Below the pieces are notes generated by a model. That model was given only the letters and a program-made list of their open reading frames with translations. It ran no database searches and had not been told where the DNA came from. Below are positions 1-5,334 of a stretch of DNA of 6,686 nucleotides, in pieces; the first letter of the stretch is position 1; each line of letters opens with the position of its first letter. The stretch lies in NCBI GenBank assembly GCA_003168295.1, contig PMST01000672.1:1-6686 (forward strand), in the 5' to 3' direction. The translations under genes and the position numbers were made by a program. The DNA is from Actinomycetota bacterium (GTDB lineage: Bacteria > Actinomycetota > Actinomycetes > Streptosporangiales > Streptosporangiaceae).

Positions 1-116
1 ACAGCCTGCACAAAGGAATGTGTGTGCGCGTTGTGACAACCATGCAAACCGGCCTGATACGCACGAGATCGAAACGCATTTGTGGTGCAGGCGGTACACG
101 GGCCGCCTCGGATCGT

Positions 117-184
117 CGGGCACAAACCCCGGGCACAAAAGCCGGGCGCCAGAGCTGAAGCCAGAGCTAAAGCCAGAGCTAAAC
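117..184. repeat. Short direct repeats in the non-coding left edge
   Basis: Two repeat sets lie in the gene-free first 192 bases. The 10-mer CGGGCACAAA occurs at 117-126 and 130-139. A 12-bp unit, CCAGAGCTRAAG-like, occurs three times in tandem at 149-160, 161-172 and 173-184, with only single-base differences. The array ends 9 bases before the stop codon of the aldo/keto reductase remnant on the minus strand. I see no convincing gene in 1-192; open frames there are short and have no recognisable domain. The repeats look like simple slippage products in decaying sequence. Confidence 0.7.
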
Positions 185-192
185 AAGCACGG

Positions 193-701
193 TCACTGCG
201 CCGCATCCAGCCGGGTCCGCTGCTCCGCGCTCAGCTCCAGGTCCACCGCCGCCAGGCTCTCGTCCAGCTGAGCCACCGACGACGCCCCCACCAGCGGAAC
301 TACCGGTACTTCCCCTCCCATCAGCCAGGCCAGCACCACCTGGTTAGGCGTCGCCCCGGTCTCAGCGGCGACGGACCGCAGCACGGCCAGCCGCGCCGCA
401 GGTAGGAGTGCTGGTACTGCAGCACCTCATACCCCGGCAGCCCGGCCGCAGCAGCCAGCGCCCGGGCCCGTTCCACCTGCCACGCCCAGTGGTTGCTCAC
501 CCCGAGCAGCCCCACCAGGCCCAAAGCCACCAGCTCCGCGAACCCCTCCACGGTCTCGGCCAGAGCAACAGCAGGATCTCCGATGTGCGCGTACATCACC
601 TCCAGCCGGGAAACTCCCAGCCGCGACATGCTCCGCTCCGCGGACTCCCGGATCACCTTGGCTCCCAGCCCCTCCAGCGCCACCAGTTCCTCGCCGAGAG
701 C
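193..701 (-). pseudogene. Aldo/keto reductase remnant (truncated and internally deleted)
   Basis: This is the decayed remainder of an NADPH-dependent aldo/keto reductase (TIM barrel). The upstream piece, read on the minus strand from about 701 to 396, contains the typical runs AKVIRESAERS, ETVEGFAELVALG, LLGVSNHWAWQVERAR and YEVLQYQHSYLR. The sense then jumps frame at about 394-398 and resumes with ARLAVLRSVAAETGATPNQV, VVPLVGASSVAQLDE and LSAEQRTRLDAAQ, ending at a TGA at 193-195. Compared with intact family members of roughly 320-330 residues, about 100 N-terminal residues, including the catalytic Asp/Tyr/Lys part, are missing. So is a block of roughly 55 residues between SYLR and RLAVLR. 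An in-frame stop at 702-704 closes the frame just before homology begins, so no start region survives. About 163 residues remain. The losses make an active enzyme very unlikely. The remnant lies head-to-head with cobD. Confidence 0.88.
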
Positions 702-719
702 TCAGCACCGAGTCTCGGC
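693..719. other. Inverted repeat GCCGAGA-N13-TCTCGGC
   Basis: Perfect 7-bp arms at 693-699 and 713-719 are separated by 13 bases. The repeat spans the broken 5' edge of the aldo/keto reductase remnant and lies about 65 bases upstream of the preferred cobD start. It could be an operator, a weak hairpin, or chance in GC-rich DNA. Confidence 0.35.
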
Positions 720-783
720 CATGAAGCGCGCTCTAAGTCAAACCGCCCGTGCCGGGCCGTCCGCCGCAAGGCACAATGGCCAG

Positions 784-1803
784 ATGCCTCGTTGCCCCCG
801 CCCGGGCCGGTCACGCTGGCCGCTCGCGGCTGGGCTGGCGGCCGGCGTGATCATGGACGCGCTGCTCGGCGACCCGCGCCGCGGTCATCCGGTGGCCGCC
901 TTCGGCCGCGCCGCCACCGCCCTCGAGGCCCGCGACTACGCCGACAGCCGCCGCCGCGGCACCGCGCACGCGGCCACCTGCGTCCTGGCCGTCACCGCGC
1001 CCGCCGCGCTCCTGCACCGCCGCACGCGGACCTGGCCGCCGGCCGAGACCGCCGCGGTCGCGGCCACGGTGTGGGCGGTCACCGGTGCCCGTTCCCTTCA
1101 CCATGAAGCGGAACGGGCACTGGTCGCACTGTCCGGCCACGATCTTCGCTCGGCCCGCGAGATCCTGCCCAGTTTGTGCGGCCGTGACCCATCCACCCTG
1201 GACACCATGGAGATCACCAGGGCGGTGGTGGAATCGGTCGCCGAGAACACCTCGGACGCGGTGGTGGCGCCGCTGCTTTGGGGTGCGGTGGGCGGGATAC
1301 CCGGCCTGGTGGCCTACCGCGCGGTGAATACTCTCGACGCGATGGTCGGTCATCGTTCGGCCAGGTACCTGCGGTTCGGCTGGGCCTCGGCCCGCCTAGA
1401 CGACGTGGCCAACTGGGTTCCGGCCCGGGTCACCGCCGCGCTGACGGCAGCTTGCGTCCCGCTGCTGCCCGGAACCACGCCCGCCGCGGTACTGCGGGTG
1501 GTGTGGCGTGACGGCGGCCGCCACCCCAGCCCGAACGCAGGCCGGTGCGAGGCCGCCTTCGCGGGTGCCCTCAGGATCCGTCTAGGCGGAACGAACGTCT
1601 ACGACGGCGTCGCCGAGAAGCGCCCGGAACTGGGGGAGGGCCGTAACCCGGAACCCGGCGATATCCGTCGGTCCATCGTTCTCTCCAGGGCGGTCACCGT
1701 GTCGGCGACCGCCCTGGCCGTGCTCATCGCGCTACGCCCGTGGCGGGCGCTCGTTACCGGCGGAGCAGGAAGCTCAGCGCCCATACGATCAGCGCCGCGA
1801 TAG
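784..1803 (+). CDS. cobD: Adenosylcobinamide-phosphate synthase CobD/CbiB (cobalamin biosynthesis)
   Basis: CobD/CbiB is an integral membrane enzyme that attaches (R)-1-amino-2-propanol or its phosphate to the propionate side chain of adenosylcobyric acid, giving adenosylcobinamide (phosphate), a late step before nucleotide-loop assembly. The 339-residue product carries the family blocks in order: DALLGDPRRGHPVAAFGR (25-42), EITRAVVESVAENTSDAVVA (143-162), AYRAVNTLDAMVGHR (177-191), LDDVANWVPARVTA (205-218), RDGGRHPSPNAGRCEAAFAG (242-261) and LGGTNVYDGV (267-276). Hydrophobic stretches near 12-28, 64-77, 161-180, 214-228 and 299-317 fit membrane segments. I chose ATG 784 because it gives a family-like N-terminus; ATG 721 is in frame and would add 21 atypical residues. 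Neither has a strong ribosome binding site. No other cobalamin gene and no recognisable cobalamin riboswitch is nearby, so this cobD stands apart from its pathway partners here. Its last 16 codons overlap the convergent small gene at 1754-1882. Confidence 0.94.
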   Translation: MPRCPRPGRSRWPLAAGLAAGVIMDALLGDPRRGHPVAAFGRAATALEARDYADSRRRGTAHAATCVLAVTAPAALLHRRTRTWPPAETAAVAATVWAVTGARSLHHEAERALVALSGHDLRSAREILPSLCGRDPSTLDTMEITRAVVESVAENTSDAVVAPLLWGAVGGIPGLVAYRAVNTLDAMVGHRSARYLRFGWASARLDDVANWVPARVTAALTAACVPLLPGTTPAAVLRVVWRDGGRHPSPNAGRCEAAFAGALRIRLGGTNVYDGVAEKRPELGEGRNPEPGDIRRSIVLSRAVTVSATALAVLIALRPWRALVTGGAGSSAPIRSAPR

Positions 1804-1882
1804 CGACCCACCACAGCAGGTGCAGAGCGAATCCCGCGCCGGCGATGATCAGGATGATCAGCAGTGCCAGCAGCAATATCAT
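1754..1882 (-). CDS. Small hydrophobic membrane protein (42 aa)
   Basis: The 42-residue product is almost entirely hydrophobic: a first helix of Leu/Ile (residues 2-18), a central FALHLLWW block (18-25), a second helix (26-40) and a terminal RR. It resembles the short 'hydrophobic protein' type common in actinobacteria, which share a GAGFAL..LWW..A core; its function is unknown. The start is well supported: the minus-strand Shine-Dalgarno sequence AGAAGGAGG (1897-1889) sits 6 bases before ATG 1882. Upstream in the same frame, codons continue but without such a site. The terminal Arg pair and the two helices suggest a hairpin topology with both ends in the cytoplasm. A stress-type promoter candidate lies 37 bases upstream of the start codon. 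The 3' end overlaps the cobD tail by 50 bp on the opposite strand. It is divergent from another tiny membrane protein gene at 2031. Confidence 0.82.
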   Translation of the reverse strand: MILLLALLIILIIAGAGFALHLLWWVAIAALIVWALSFLLRR

Positions 1883-1888
1883 GTCGGG

Positions 1889-1897
1889 CCTCCTTCT
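1889..1897 (-). promoter_or_regulatory. Shine-Dalgarno site of the small hydrophobic protein gene
   Basis: AGAAGGAGG on the minus strand, 6 bases from ATG 1882, is a near-perfect anti-16S match. It decides the start of the 42-residue gene over longer upstream readings. Confidence 0.85.
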
Positions 1898-1918
1898 TAA
1901 GCCTGAACGGCTATAGGG

Positions 1919-1942
1919 GTACCCCCCTGGACTGGTCCAAAC
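1919..1942 (-). promoter_or_regulatory. Candidate SigB-type stress promoter (GTTT-N14-GGGTAC)
   Basis: On the minus strand GTTT (1942-1939) is followed after exactly 14 bases by GGGTAC (1924-1919). This fits the Streptomyces coelicolor SigB/SigH-type consensus GNNT-N14-16-GGGTAY. Transcription from it would start near 1912, leaving a leader of about 30 bases that contains the strong Shine-Dalgarno site of the 42-residue membrane protein gene. Spacing, orientation and sequence agree; assignment to a particular sigma factor is inference. A short inverted repeat, TGGAC-TG-GTCCA (1928-1939), lies between the two elements. Confidence 0.6.
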
Positions 1943-1969
1943 ATGCGGGTTTCCTCCGCGCTCGCTGAG

Positions 1970-1994
1970 GGATAGTCCGGTGCTGCTGAGGTAT
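1970..1994 (+). promoter_or_regulatory. Weak stress-type promoter candidate for the Pmp3-family gene
   Basis: GGAT (1970-1973), 15 bases, then AGGTAT (1989-1994) partly matches GNNT-N14-16-GGGTAY on the plus strand and would start transcription about 30 bases before ATG 2031. One base of the -10 element deviates and the -35 element carries little information, so this is only suggestive. Confidence 0.25.
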
Positions 1995-2020
1995 CTAATT
2001 GACCAGGGGGGCCTAGTCCG

Positions 2021-2026
2021 AGGAGG
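2021..2026 (+). promoter_or_regulatory. Shine-Dalgarno site of the Pmp3-family gene
   Basis: AGGAGG lies 4 bases before ATG 2031. It decides this start over the in-frame GTG at 1980, which has no such site and would add 17 residues unlike the family N-terminus. Confidence 0.85.
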
Positions 2027-2030
2027 AACC

Positions 2031-2192
2031 ATGAGCAGGCTGCTGCTGATCATTCTGTGCTTCTTTTTTCCTTTCATCGCCGTGCTGATCCATGACGGGC
2101 TGAGCATCAAGGTGCTGTGGGCCTTCCTGCTTCAGCTGGTCGGGCACATTCCCGGCGTGATCTACGGCATCTACCAGGTGACCCGCGACTAA
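2031..2192 (+). CDS. YqaE/Pmp3 family small membrane protein (UPF0057)
   Basis: The product has 53 residues with the Pmp3/YqaE layout: a first membrane segment, MSRLLLIILCFFFPFIAVLI (1-20), a short polar turn HDGLS, and a second segment (about 27-48) carrying the family-typical GHIPGVIYGIYQV ending. The family usually has a PP pair in the first segment; here it reads FPF. Members in yeast, plants and bacteria are plasma-membrane proteins linked to salt, cold or membrane-potential stress, and their biochemical activity is unclear. The length is normal for the family. The gene is divergent from the 42-residue hydrophobic protein gene, with 148 bp between the start codons, so the two may be co-regulated. 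A hairpin follows 9 bases after the stop codon. Confidence 0.9.
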   Translation: MSRLLLIILCFFFPFIAVLIHDGLSIKVLWAFLLQLVGHIPGVIYGIYQVTRD

Positions 2193-2201
2193 GACCCGGA
2201 C

Positions 2202-2216
2202 CGGGGAGCAGCCCCG
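2202..2216 (+). terminator. Hairpin after the Pmp3-family gene, possible terminator
   Basis: CGGGG (2202-2206) pairs with CCCCG (2212-2216) across the loop AGCAG, starting 9 bases after the TAA at 2190-2192. No T-tract follows, which is common for actinobacterial hairpin terminators but weakens the call. Confidence 0.35.
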
Positions 2217-2270
2217 CTGAGCCGGCTGCTTACCGAGGGTTCCCGCCCCCGGGATGCCATCGGGTCGCAT

Positions 2271-2292
2271 CCCTATCCCGCGATCGATAAGG
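2271..2292 (+). promoter_or_regulatory. Imperfect inverted repeat overlapping the ohr ribosome binding site
   Basis: CCCTATC (2271-2277) and GATAAGG (2286-2292) form an inverted repeat with one mismatch and an 8-base spacer. The right arm includes the AAGG Shine-Dalgarno bases (2289-2292), 7 bases before ATG 2300. It could be an operator for a peroxide-sensing regulator or an RNA fold that hides the ribosome binding site. It does not resemble the AT-rich OhrR boxes I know. Confidence 0.25.
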
Positions 2293-2299
2293 TTTCCCC

Positions 2300-2719
2300 A
2301 TGCCCGATACGGTCCTGTACACCGCGGTGGCGACGTCGACGGGGGACGGCCGCAACGGCCACGTCGTTTCGTCGGACCATCGCCTCGACCTCGACCTCGC
2401 GCCGCCCGTGGAGATGGGCGGCAGCGGCGAAGGCACCAACCCCGAGCAGCTGTTCGCGGCCGGGTACGCGGCCTGTTTTCACAGCGCGCTGCGGGTCGTG
2501 GCCCGCCGGGCCGGCGTCGATCCCGGCCAGTCGACCGTGACCGCCGAGATAGGTATCGGGCCCGAAGGCGAAGCCTACGGGCTGGTCGCCACGCTGGTGA
2601 TCCACATTCCCAGCCTGGACCGGGAGCGGACCAGGGAAATCGCGGAGGCGGCGCACCAGGTGTGCCCGTACTCCCGGGCCACCCGCGGCAACATCAGCGT
2701 CGAACTGCGCGTGCCCTGA
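2300..2719 (+). CDS. ohr: Organic hydroperoxide resistance protein (Ohr, OsmC superfamily)
   Basis: Ohr is a cytoplasmic thiol peroxidase that reduces organic and fatty-acid hydroperoxides to alcohols, using a reactive cysteine and recycling through lipoylated proteins. The 139-residue product has all four expected catalytic positions: Arg18 in GDGRNG, Glu49 in NPEQLFAAGYAACF, peroxidatic Cys59 in AACFHSAL, and resolving Cys122 in VCPYSRATRGN. These correspond to the Arg19/Glu51/Cys61/Cys125 set known from Xylella Ohr. The N-terminal VLYTAVATSTGDGRNG, the GTNPEQLF block and the LRVP end place it in the Ohr branch rather than OsmC. Length is normal. AAGG at 2289-2292 supports ATG 2300. No ohrR (MarR-type regulator) lies beside it in this window. 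The next gene follows 40 bp downstream on the same strand, so the two probably form an operon. Confidence 0.95.
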   Translation: MPDTVLYTAVATSTGDGRNGHVVSSDHRLDLDLAPPVEMGGSGEGTNPEQLFAAGYAACFHSALRVVARRAGVDPGQSTVTAEIGIGPEGEAYGLVATLVIHIPSLDRERTREIAEAAHQVCPYSRATRGNISVELRVP

Positions 2720-2759
2720 CCCGTTCCTCAACTCGTTCTTCCGGATCTGAAGGGGCGCC

Positions 2760-3248
2760 ATGTCTATTGATCTCACCGCTATCGAGGCGGAGCGTGCGCG
2801 TCTGCACGCCGAATACGTCCAGGCCGACCGGCCGGAAAGCAGCGCGCGCGGGATCCATCACACCGCGCTGCTCAGCTCCGACGTGGAGCGGACGATCCGC
2901 TTCTACGCCGGGATACTCGAGTTCCCGCTGACCGAGATCATCGAGAACCGTGACTACGCCGGGTCCAATCACTTCTTCTTCGACGTCGGCCACGGCAACC
3001 TGCTGGCCTTCTTCGACTTCCCCGGCCTGGATCTCGGCCCCTACGCCGAAGTCCTCGGCGGCCTGCACCACCTGGCGATCTCGGTGACGCCGGAGAAGTG
3101 GGCCGCGCTGCGCGCCAACCTGGACGCGGCCGGCGTCGAGTACCTAGAAGAGAGCGGCGCCTCCCTGTATTTCCGCGACCCCGACGGCGCCCGCCTCGAG
3201 CTCCTCGCCGACCCGCTAGGCGAGATGTATGGCAGCCACGTCCTCTAG
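2760..3248 (+). CDS. VOC (glyoxalase/dioxygenase fold) family protein
   Basis: The 162-residue product is a single vicinal-oxygen-chelate protein with two beta-alpha-beta-beta-beta modules. The first begins at GIHHTALLSSDVERTIRFYAG (31-51) and includes NHFFFDVGHGNLLAFFDFPG. The second begins at GLHHLAISV (101-109) and ends with YFRDPDGARLELLADPLGEMYG (137-158). Likely metal ligands are His34, His104 and Glu147, with a fourth from the first module, as in glyoxalase I and extradiol dioxygenases. A charged helical N-terminal extension of about 30 residues precedes the fold. The substrate is unknown: family members handle methylglyoxal adducts, catechols or antibiotics. GAAGGGG (2749-2755), 4 bases upstream, supports ATG 2760. 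The position 40 bp after ohr suggests co-transcription and a role in removing reactive electrophiles or lipid-peroxide products, which is inference. Confidence 0.88.
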   Translation: MSIDLTAIEAERARLHAEYVQADRPESSARGIHHTALLSSDVERTIRFYAGILEFPLTEIIENRDYAGSNHFFFDVGHGNLLAFFDFPGLDLGPYAEVLGGLHHLAISVTPEKWAALRANLDAAGVEYLEESGASLYFRDPDGARLELLADPLGEMYGSHVL

Positions 3249-3254
3249 CGCCCC

Positions 3255-3264
3255 CGTGATCACG
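3255..3264. other. Palindrome CGTGATCACG
   Basis: A perfect 10-bp palindrome starts 7 bases after the VOC gene's stop codon. It has too short a stem for a terminator; it could be a half of a larger regulatory region with the 16-bp palindrome downstream. Confidence 0.4.
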
Positions 3265-3273
3265 AATACCTCA

Positions 3274-3289
3274 CAGTCTGCGCAGACTG
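3274..3289. promoter_or_regulatory. Perfect 16-bp palindrome upstream of the hydrolase-kinase operon
   Basis: CAGTCTGCGCAGACTG is self-complementary along all 16 bases and ends 16 bases before ATG 3306. Its size, symmetry and place between two transcription units fit a dimeric-repressor operator for the downstream pair. In E. coli the equivalent yegTUV genes lie beside a GntR-type regulator gene, yegW; no regulator gene is seen here. As RNA it could form a 6-bp stem with a GCGC loop. Confidence 0.5.
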
Positions 3290-3305
3290 GGAACTCTTCG
3301 GGATC

Positions 3306-4355
3306 ATGAAAACGCACGCCCGCGGCGCGTTGTACGGGCTGGCGGTGGGGGACGCGCTCGGGATGCCGACGCAGCTGCTGTCCCGCCGCGAGATCGCCGA
3401 CCGCTGGGGCGGGTTGCTGCACGGCTTCGAGCCCGCTCCGCCCGGGCACCCGATCGCCGCCGGCATGCCCGCAGGCTCGGTCACCGACGACACCGAGCAA
3501 GCCGTCCTGCTCGGCCGCTTGCTGGTGCGGGGCGGCGGCGCGGTAGACCCCCGCGAGCTGGCGACCGCCCTGGTCAGCTGGGAGCACGACATGGCCGAAC
3601 GAGGCTCGCTCGACCTCCTCGGCCCCTCCACCAAGCGGGCGGTCGCCGCCGTCATGGCGGGCACGCCCCCGGAAGAGGCGGGCGCCTCCGGCGACACCAA
3701 CGGCGCAGCGATGCGCATCGCCCCAGTGGGCATCGCCGTCGCCCTCAACCTGCCGCCCTCCCCGGACTCGAGGCCCTCCCCGGACCCGAGGCCCCGCGAC
3801 GACCTGTCGACGCTGGTCGACCGCGTGGTCGCGGCCAGCGGGGTCACGCACAACACCGGCCTCGCGCTGGCCGGCGCCGCCGCCGTGGCCGCCGCGGTGA
3901 GCGCGGGCGTCTCCGGCGCCGGGATAACCGGAGCGACGGCGCTGGCGATCGACGCGGCGCGGATCGCGGCCGATCGCGGCCGCTGGGTGGCGGGCGCGGA
4001 CGTCGCGGCCCGGATCGAATGGGCGACGGGCCTGGTCGCGGGCCGGAACCAGGCGCAGGCCGCCGAGCTCATCTACACCCTGGTCGGCACCAGCCTGGCC
4101 ACCCAGGAATCCGTGCCGGCCGCCTTCGCCGTGCTGGCCGCGGTGCCGGACGATCCGTGGCACGCCTGCCTGCTGGCGGCGTCGCTCGGCGGCGACTGCG
4201 ACACGATCGCGGCGATGGCCGGCGCGATCGCCGGGGCCTGCCACGGCGTCACCGCCTTCCCGCCCGAGGCGATCGCCGTCATCGACGCCCAGGGTCTCGA
4301 CCTCGCCCCGCTAGCCGATGCCCTGTACGCATTGCGCTCACGGCCGTCCCGGTGA
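3306..4355 (+). CDS. ADP-ribosylglycohydrolase family protein (YegU-like)
   Basis: The 349-residue product belongs to the DraG/ARH fold, Mg-dependent hydrolases that cleave N- or O-glycosidic bonds of ADP-ribose or related ribosides. It starts with RGALYGLAVGDALGMP (6-21) and has the first metal motif GSVTDDT (57-63, ligands Thr60, Asp61, Asp62), GDTNGAAMRIAPVG (129-142), VTHNT (180-184) and the second metal motif GGDCDT (295-300, ligands Asp297, Asp299, Thr300). That motif has Cys where many members have Thr (GGDTDT). A Pro/Ser/Asp insert at about 148-165 contains a duplicated hexapeptide. Its stop codon overlaps the start of a PfkB kinase gene (GTGA), the same order as E. coli yegU-yegV. 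This points to nucleoside or nucleotide-sugar salvage rather than protein de-ADP-ribosylation; the substrate is not known. ATG 3306 is the first start in the frame, with only a weak G-rich stretch upstream. Confidence 0.9.
   Translation: MKTHARGALYGLAVGDALGMPTQLLSRREIADRWGGLLHGFEPAPPGHPIAAGMPAGSVTDDTEQAVLLGRLLVRGGGAVDPRELATALVSWEHDMAERGSLDLLGPSTKRAVAAVMAGTPPEEAGASGDTNGAAMRIAPVGIAVALNLPPSPDSRPSPDPRPRDDLSTLVDRVVAASGVTHNTGLALAGAAAVAAAVSAGVSGAGITGATALAIDAARIAADRGRWVAGADVAARIEWATGLVAGRNQAQAAELIYTLVGTSLATQESVPAAFAVLAAVPDDPWHACLLAASLGGDCDTIAAMAGAIAGACHGVTAFPPEAIAVIDAQGLDLAPLADALYALRSRPSR
3756..3791 (+). repeat. Tandem 18-bp repeat inside the hydrolase gene
   Basis: Two 18-bp units, 3756-3773 and 3774-3791, differ at one base (ACTCGAGG versus ACCCGAGG). 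They encode PSPDSR-PSPDPR in frame at residues 151-162, a Pro-rich insert between the core helices. It looks like a recent in-frame duplication in a surface loop. Confidence 0.85.
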
Positions 4356-5323
4356 GCCGGCCCCTGAACCGGCCGCCGCTGCAGCGCCTGCTGTTCGCCG
4401 GGGAGGCGATTGTCGACCTGCTGATGCGGGTTCCCGCGCTGCCCGAGCGCGGCGGAGACATGCTCGCGGAGTCCGCCGCCATCGAAGTCGGCGGCGGGTT
4501 CAACATCATGGCCGCCGCCGTCCGGCAGGGCCTGCCCGTCCTGTACTGCGGCGGTCACGGCACCGGCCCGTGGGGCGGCAAGGTCCGTGCGGCCCTGGCC
4601 GCCGAGGACATCGGGTTGCTTCGCGCGCCGGACCCGGACCTAGATACGGGTTTCGACGTGGCCCTGGTCGAGGCGGACGGGGAGCGGACGTTCATCACTC
4701 ATCTGGGGGCCGAGTCGCTGCGCGAACCAGACGCCTGGAACCTGGTCCGGGCCAGGCCCGGCGACGCGGTCTACGTGTCCGGCTACGGCCTGGTTCCGTC
4801 CGCCTCGGGTGCGATCCTCGGCACCTGGGCCGCCGCCCTGCCGCCCGGCATCCTGCTGTTCGTCGATCCCGGTCCGCTGGTCGCGGACATCCCCGCGGCG
4901 GTCCTGGACCCGGTGCTGGCCCGCTGCGACTGGTGGAGCTGCAACCAGCGCGAAGCCGGCCTGCTCACCGGGACCGCCGACCCGGCCGAAGCGGCCCGCC
5001 GCCTGATCAGCCGAACCGGCCGCGCCGACGTCATCGTCCGGGCTGGCCCGGACGGCGCGGTCCTGGTGCTGCGTGCGGGCGGCGGATCCGACCCGCTCAG
5101 CCACATCCCGGCTCCCGCGGTCACGGCGGTCGACACCACGGGCGCGGGAGACGCCCATTCCGGGGTCTTCCTGGCCGCCCTGGCCGCCGGCTTGACCGCG
5201 AGGGACGCCGTCCGCCGGGCCAATGCCGCCGCCGCCCTGGCCGTCACCCGCTCCGGAGCGGCCGTGTCCCCGTCCCGCGCCGAACTAGACCAGTTCCTCG
5301 CCGCCTCCGGCCTCGCGTGCTGA
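4352..5323 (+). CDS. PfkB-family carbohydrate/nucleoside kinase (YegV-like)
   Basis: The 323-residue product is a ribokinase-fold kinase that transfers the ATP gamma-phosphate to a sugar or nucleoside hydroxyl. It shows the N-terminal strand LLFAGEAIVDLL (13-24), the glycine-rich substrate-binding signature VGGGFNIMAAAVRQG (46-60), the NQRE motif (198-201, Mg/phosphate binding), and the PfkB signature 2 AVDTTGAGDAHSGVFLAAL (259-277) with catalytic base Asp267. Length matches E. coli YegV (about 320). The start is GTG 4352, within the GTGA overlap with the upstream hydrolase stop; this gives the expected family N-terminus and implies translational coupling. The pairing suggests that the hydrolase releases a sugar or base-sugar product which this kinase then phosphorylates, both in the cytoplasm. 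The precise sugar cannot be read from the sequence. It converges on the sigma-like gene with only 7 bp between stop codons. Confidence 0.92.
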   Translation: MSRPLNRPPLQRLLFAGEAIVDLLMRVPALPERGGDMLAESAAIEVGGGFNIMAAAVRQGLPVLYCGGHGTGPWGGKVRAALAAEDIGLLRAPDPDLDTGFDVALVEADGERTFITHLGAESLREPDAWNLVRARPGDAVYVSGYGLVPSASGAILGTWAAALPPGILLFVDPGPLVADIPAAVLDPVLARCDWWSCNQREAGLLTGTADPAEAARRLISRTGRADVIVRAGPDGAVLVLRAGGGSDPLSHIPAPAVTAVDTTGAGDAHSGVFLAALAAGLTARDAVRRANAAAALAVTRSGAAVSPSRAELDQFLAASGLAC

Positions 5324-5334
5324 CCGGCGGTCAG
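5320..5334. terminator. Hairpin holding both convergent stop codons, possible bidirectional terminator
   Basis: CTGACC (5320-5325) and GGTCAG (5329-5334) pair perfectly across a GGC loop. The kinase TGA (5321-5323) and the sigma-like gene's TGA (minus strand, 5333-5331) occupy mirror positions in the two arms. The stem is only 6 bp with no T-tract, so terminator function is uncertain. Confidence 0.4.

Noticed and set aside
20..405. Plus-strand open frames at the left edge, including one with PELKPELKPELN
   Set aside because: They are antisense to the aldo/keto reductase remnant or arise from the 12-bp repeat; no domain, no ribosome site.
493..783. Longer N-terminus of CobD beginning at 493 or 721
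   Set aside because: The extra residues are antisense to the aldo/keto reductase remnant and unlike any CobD N-terminus; the family blocks begin after ATG 784.
720..783. Cobalamin riboswitch upstream of cobD
   Set aside because: The gap is too short and I see no B12-box-like conserved core.
1883..2110. Longer minus-strand version of the 42-residue protein
   Set aside because: The strong Shine-Dalgarno site and candidate promoter both place the start at 1882; the longer reading runs through the divergent gene.
3216..4244. Long minus-strand open frames opposite the hydrolase gene
   Set aside because: They are frame shadows in GC-rich DNA, Arg/Gly/Ala-rich with no motif; the plus strand has clear ARH metal motifs.
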